NCBI GenBank assembly: GCA_900771325.1
Contig: CAAGNN010000150.1
Location: 1-26,004, forward strand
From: Kiritimatiellia bacterium
GTDB lineage: Bacteria; Verrucomicrobiota; Kiritimatiellia; RFP12; DVOR01
Reading direction: 5' to 3'
DNA: 26,004 nt
The notes under the pieces were generated by a model. It worked only from the letters and a program-made list of their open reading frames with translations, was not told where the DNA came from and made no database searches. Below, one piece after another: positions 23,142 to 26,004 of this stretch. The position numbers and the translations under genes were made by a program. Numbering within the stretch: the stretch's first letter is position 1; each line of letters begins with the position of its first letter.

Positions 23142-23591
23142 ATGGCTCGGGCCGTCATTGCCTTTGGGAGCAACTTGGGGGACCGCGCCGGGCACCTGCA
23201 CCGCGCGATTGAGGCCCTCGGCCGCTTGCCGGGCTCGCGCGTGCTCGCCGTTTCCTCCTTCATCGAGACCGAGCCGATGGATGTGCCGCCGGCCTATCAG
23301 TCGTTGCGCTTTCTCAATGGCGCGCTCATCGTCGAGACGGCACTTACGCCCGAGGCGCTCTTGGCCGAACTCAACCGTCTGGAAGCCGAGGCTGGGCGCA
23401 TTCGGGCCGAGCGTAACGGGCCGCGGCCACTGGATTTAGACATCATTCTCTATGAGGGTGTGCGCAGGGAGAGCGAGCACCTGACCCTGCCGCACCCGCG
23501 CGCCCATTTGCGCGACTTCGTCCTGCGCCCCTTGGCCGAGTTGGGCATCACGCGCGAACAGGTCCTTTGCAACCAGTTGCCGGAGAAGTAG
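23142..23591 (+). CDS. folK: 2-amino-4-hydroxy-6-hydroxymethyldihydropteridine diphosphokinase
   Basis: 149 aa from the ATG at 23142, which places the conserved start ARAVIAFGSNLGDR at the N-terminus. A GTG at 23118 would add eight residues, and neither start has a good ribosome site. It transfers pyrophosphate from ATP to the pterin in folate synthesis. The HPPK motifs are GSNLGDR (9-15), GPRPLDLDIILYE (93-105) and LPHPR (116-120). The usual partners folP and folB are absent here. It lies between dapB (27 nt gap) and the protease (2 nt gap). Confidence 0.94.
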   Translation: MARAVIAFGSNLGDRAGHLHRAIEALGRLPGSRVLAVSSFIETEPMDVPPAYQSLRFLNGALIVETALTPEALLAELNRLEAEAGRIRAERNGPRPLDLDIILYEGVRRESEHLTLPHPRAHLRDFVLRPLAELGITREQVLCNQLPEK

Positions 23592-23593
23592 GG

Positions 23594-25819
23594 ATGAAGC
23601 GCCTGGCAGGCCTCCTTCTCTTCCTGTGCGCGCTTGCCGGCAGCTTGGCGCTCCTGCGCCGCCACTCCTCTTCGCAGACTCCAGTCCCTGAGCCGATTGC
23701 GCCGGTGGAGCGTGCGCCCGCTCAGGGCGAAGCCCCCACTCAAACAGTCGTCTCGGTAGCCGCGCCCGTGCGGCGTTTCGAGACGGATCAGGCGAGTGCC
23801 ACCGTGCACTTGCAGCAGTTGTTGGCCCCCCTCGCCCCGGATGAGCCGCTGGAGATCTTGGTGGTGCTCCAGAGGCCGGAGGCGGTCGATGCCTTCTTGC
23901 GCGACTTTTCGCCGCTTCAGCCGCCCCATCAAGTGGGGCACAACCTCGTGGTCTCCCTGCCTCGGCGCGAGATTGAGCGACTGTTGGCGGCGATACCCGA
24001 CTATCTTTCGGCCGTGGAGCCCAAAGCCGTTGGGCGCTTGCTCAACAAGGTGGCCACCGGCGATCTCTTTCTGGGGCTGACCTTGCTACGCACAAGCGAA
24101 GACTTCGGCGGCTTGGATGGCAGCGGCGAGATCGTTGCGGTCTACGACACGGGCATCAGCACCGGCTCTGCCGCCACCTTCCACCCCGATTTACTGCCCA
24201 ACCTCTTCGGGATGACCGTCGTGCCCGAGCTTGGTTCAGTGGCCACCACCCTGACCCCCAAGGACATCCAAGGCCACGGCACCCACGTGGCCGGCTCGGT
24301 CGTCTCGATTGGCAATAAGTATCCCGAGACGCGCGGTGCCGCCCCCGGCGCGCTCCTCTTCTTCCACCGCATTCTCAATAACGCGGAGAGTTTCCCGGAG
24401 ACCTACGAGGCTCAGACCTTCTTCTCGCGCAGCCTCACCATCGGCGCCTCCATCATCTCCTGTTCTTGGTCCTACGCCTTTGCCTCTGGCGTCGGGTATT
24501 ACACCATCTCCGCGTGCAACCTCGATGACTTCGTCTGGAACCACCCCGAGGCGCTGGTCTGCTTCGCCGTTGGCAATGAAGGCGAGGATGCCAACGCAGA
24601 TGGCGTCATCGACCTCAACTCCGTCTACTCCATTGAAGCGCAAGCCAAGAACATTCTCACCGTTGGCGCGCACGAGAGCTATCGCACCAACCATTCCTCT
24701 TCCTACAGCACCACCACCTGCCCGGCCGAGCCCATCAAGGGCGATGATGCCGAGAAGCCCTACGATGGCGAACACATCGGAATGGCCGCCTTCTCCTCGC
24801 GCGGTCCACTCAAGTGCGGGCGTATTGCCCCGATGCTCGTTTCCCCCGGCACCGGCATCTGCTCCACCCAACGCACAGGCTCTTACACCTATATGAAGGG
24901 CACCTCGATGGCCACCCCGCTCACCGCCGGCACAGCCGCCGTGCTCCGCCAATACCTGCGCCAAGTCGAACACATCGAAGCGCCCACCGCCGCCCTCCTG
25001 CGCGCTGGGCTCATCCTCTGCACCGAGACGCTCACCCCCGGGCAATACGGCACCGGCACCACCCGCGAAATCCCCGAAAGTTCCCCCAACAATGTCGAAG
25101 GCTGGGGCGCGCTACGCTTCGGCAAGATGCTCTCCAATGGCCAAACCCTCGGCTTCACCGACCGCATCTCCCTTACCGCCACCAACCAGCGCGCCACCGT
25201 CACCATTCCGGACGTCGAAGCCGGCAGCGAACTCGTGGTCGTCCTCTCGTGGATCGATGCCCCGGGCAATAAGGGCAAGCTCATCAACGACTACGACCTC
25301 ACCCTCACTGCCCCCGACGGCTCCACCCTCACGCTGGATGAGCATACCAACCCCATCGAGCGCCTCCGCATTCCCTCCGCCCAAGCCGGCGACTACACTG
25401 CCACCATCACCCTCTCGGCCTTCCAGAAGAGCGGCACGGGCAATCTCGCCGCCCTTGCCTGGCGCGCCAAAACCGCCGCCGGCACCAAAACCCTCCCCGC
25501 CAAACCGAGCCCCACTGCGAGCGAGACCGTCACCCTCACCATCGAGCAACCGGCCGGCACCGCCGCCTACATCGACTTCCCGCTCTTCCCCGCCCCCGGC
25601 CAACACACTGTGCCCAAAGGCGAAAGCCTCCACCTCTTCGCCGCCCCGGCCCTCGCGCGCAACACCTCTGCCCCGCGCCTCCTCTGCGGCTGGACGCTCC
25701 AAAAGGCCGACGGCTCCCTCCAACAGGGCTCCGAGACCGACTTCACCCTCACCCTCGATCAGGATGCCACGCTCCGCTGGCACACCCTCTTCCCGGGCTT
25801 CTTCTTCCTCCTCCGCTAA
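23594..25819 (+). CDS. Exported subtilisin-like serine protease (S8, KP-43-like)
   Basis: 741 aa from the ATG at 23594, with GGAG 8 nt upstream; the ATG lies 2 nt after folK. A signal peptide or membrane anchor (KRLAGLLLFLCALAGSLALL) leads to a pro-region (about 60-150). The catalytic triad is D185 (VYDTGIS), H228 (GHGTHVAG) and S438 (KGTSMATP); N328 (AVGNEG) is the oxyanion residue. After the catalytic domain a beta-sandwich with VVVLSWIDAPGNKGKLIND (near 550) and YDLTLTAPDGS resembles the C-terminal domain of KP-43-type subtilases. The last 100 residues hold a B-repeat-like module (LLCGWTL, DFTLTLDQDATLRW) ending in aromatic residues, possibly a sorting or surface-binding domain. It probably digests extracellular protein. 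Its place behind dapA-dapB-folK is probably transcriptional convenience. Confidence 0.92.
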   Translation: MKRLAGLLLFLCALAGSLALLRRHSSSQTPVPEPIAPVERAPAQGEAPTQTVVSVAAPVRRFETDQASATVHLQQLLAPLAPDEPLEILVVLQRPEAVDAFLRDFSPLQPPHQVGHNLVVSLPRREIERLLAAIPDYLSAVEPKAVGRLLNKVATGDLFLGLTLLRTSEDFGGLDGSGEIVAVYDTGISTGSAATFHPDLLPNLFGMTVVPELGSVATTLTPKDIQGHGTHVAGSVVSIGNKYPETRGAAPGALLFFHRILNNAESFPETYEAQTFFSRSLTIGASIISCSWSYAFASGVGYYTISACNLDDFVWNHPEALVCFAVGNEGEDANADGVIDLNSVYSIEAQAKNILTVGAHESYRTNHSSSYSTTTCPAEPIKGDDAEKPYDGEHIGMAAFSSRGPLKCGRIAPMLVSPGTGICSTQRTGSYTYMKGTSMATPLTAGTAAVLRQYLRQVEHIEAPTAALLRAGLILCTETLTPGQYGTGTTREIPESSPNNVEGWGALRFGKMLSNGQTLGFTDRISLTATNQRATVTIPDVEAGSELVVVLSWIDAPGNKGKLINDYDLTLTAPDGSTLTLDEHTNPIERLRIPSAQAGDYTATITLSAFQKSGTGNLAALAWRAKTAAGTKTLPAKPSPTASETVTLTIEQPAGTAAYIDFPLFPAPGQHTVPKGESLHLFAAPALARNTSAPRLLCGWTLQKADGSLQQGSETDFTLTLDQDATLRWHTLFPGFFFLLR

Positions 25820-25870
25820 CCCCCCGACCGCCCCCTGTCCACCTCCTGCCGCGCCTGGCCCCCGACCCGA

Positions 25871-26004
25871 GACTCGCTGCGCTCGCAGCGGACAGCCGAC
25901 AGCGGACAGTTGACAGCTTCTCTTCCCCCCGACCCGCCCCGGGTTCGAGGTGGACCCGCCCCGGGTGAGAGGTGGACCCGCCCCGGGTGAGAGGTGGACC
26001 CGCC
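25871..26004 (-). repeat. Composite repeat, left half with 22-bp array (locus 5)
   Basis: GACTCGCTGCGCTCGCAGC (hairpin GCTGC-GCTC-GCAGC) is followed by short GGACAGC/CGACAGC repeats and then three 22-bp units starting at 25936, 25958 and 25980 (GCCCCGGGT...). The order matches the left arm at 19377 except that the CGCGCGTTCCGCG block is missing. The array continues past the window end. No terminator is visible after the protease stop. Confidence 0.85.

Overview
The window looks like chromosomal DNA of a GC-rich, Gram-negative-type bacterium. The combination of secreted proteins with InlB-type B-repeats and formylglycine-enzyme-like modules, a BspA-type leucine-rich-repeat protein, a DUF2723 membrane protein and a NifA-like sigma-54 activator fits the Verrucomicrobiota/Kiritimatiellota/Lentisphaerota side of the PVC group. 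This placement is an inference from protein style. No rRNA or tRNA gene is present to confirm it.

Layout. Positions 1-447 hold a 22-bp tandem array, a hairpin module, a 65-bp tandem repeat and an extended -10 promoter. They precede a secreted modular surface protein (448-3102, +) that ends in a strong intrinsic terminator. Positions 3124-9544 (-) form a compact operon read as lepA, a YuiD-like divergent PAP2 gene, a PHP-domain hydrolase, recJ and a Tat-exported metallophosphoesterase. Its promoter region (9620-9702) carries three AT-rich 22-bp direct repeats. A BspA-like LRR protein (10037-11902, -) is driven by a promoter whose spacer contains nine consecutive G. A divergent four-gene operon follows on the + strand: a DUF2723 protein (apparently leaderless), fmt, a CBS-type pyrophosphatase and ispH. 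The next genes are a lone NifA-type regulator (19854-21374) and a dapA-dapB-folK-S8 protease operon (21459-25819).

The most unusual content is intergenic. Every gap longer than about 150 bp, except the short dapA promoter gap, carries a composite repeat. Its centre is a GC-rich 22-bp array found at five places (1-162, 9894-9981, 12022-12109, 19486-19661, 25936-end). Hairpin, CGTCGCGGMACGCGC and GCTAAC/GCTGTC modules flank it. At 19377-19744 the parts are arranged as a mirror image with 27-bp inverted repeats (26/27 identical) around the array. The 22-bp register is kept where the unit flips orientation. A copy of the same unit lies in frame inside the metallophosphoesterase gene, just after its signal peptide. 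I know of no described element with this architecture, and its role is unknown.

The housekeeping genes are well supported by motifs. Functions given for the secreted proteins, promoters and repeats are inferences from sequence alone.
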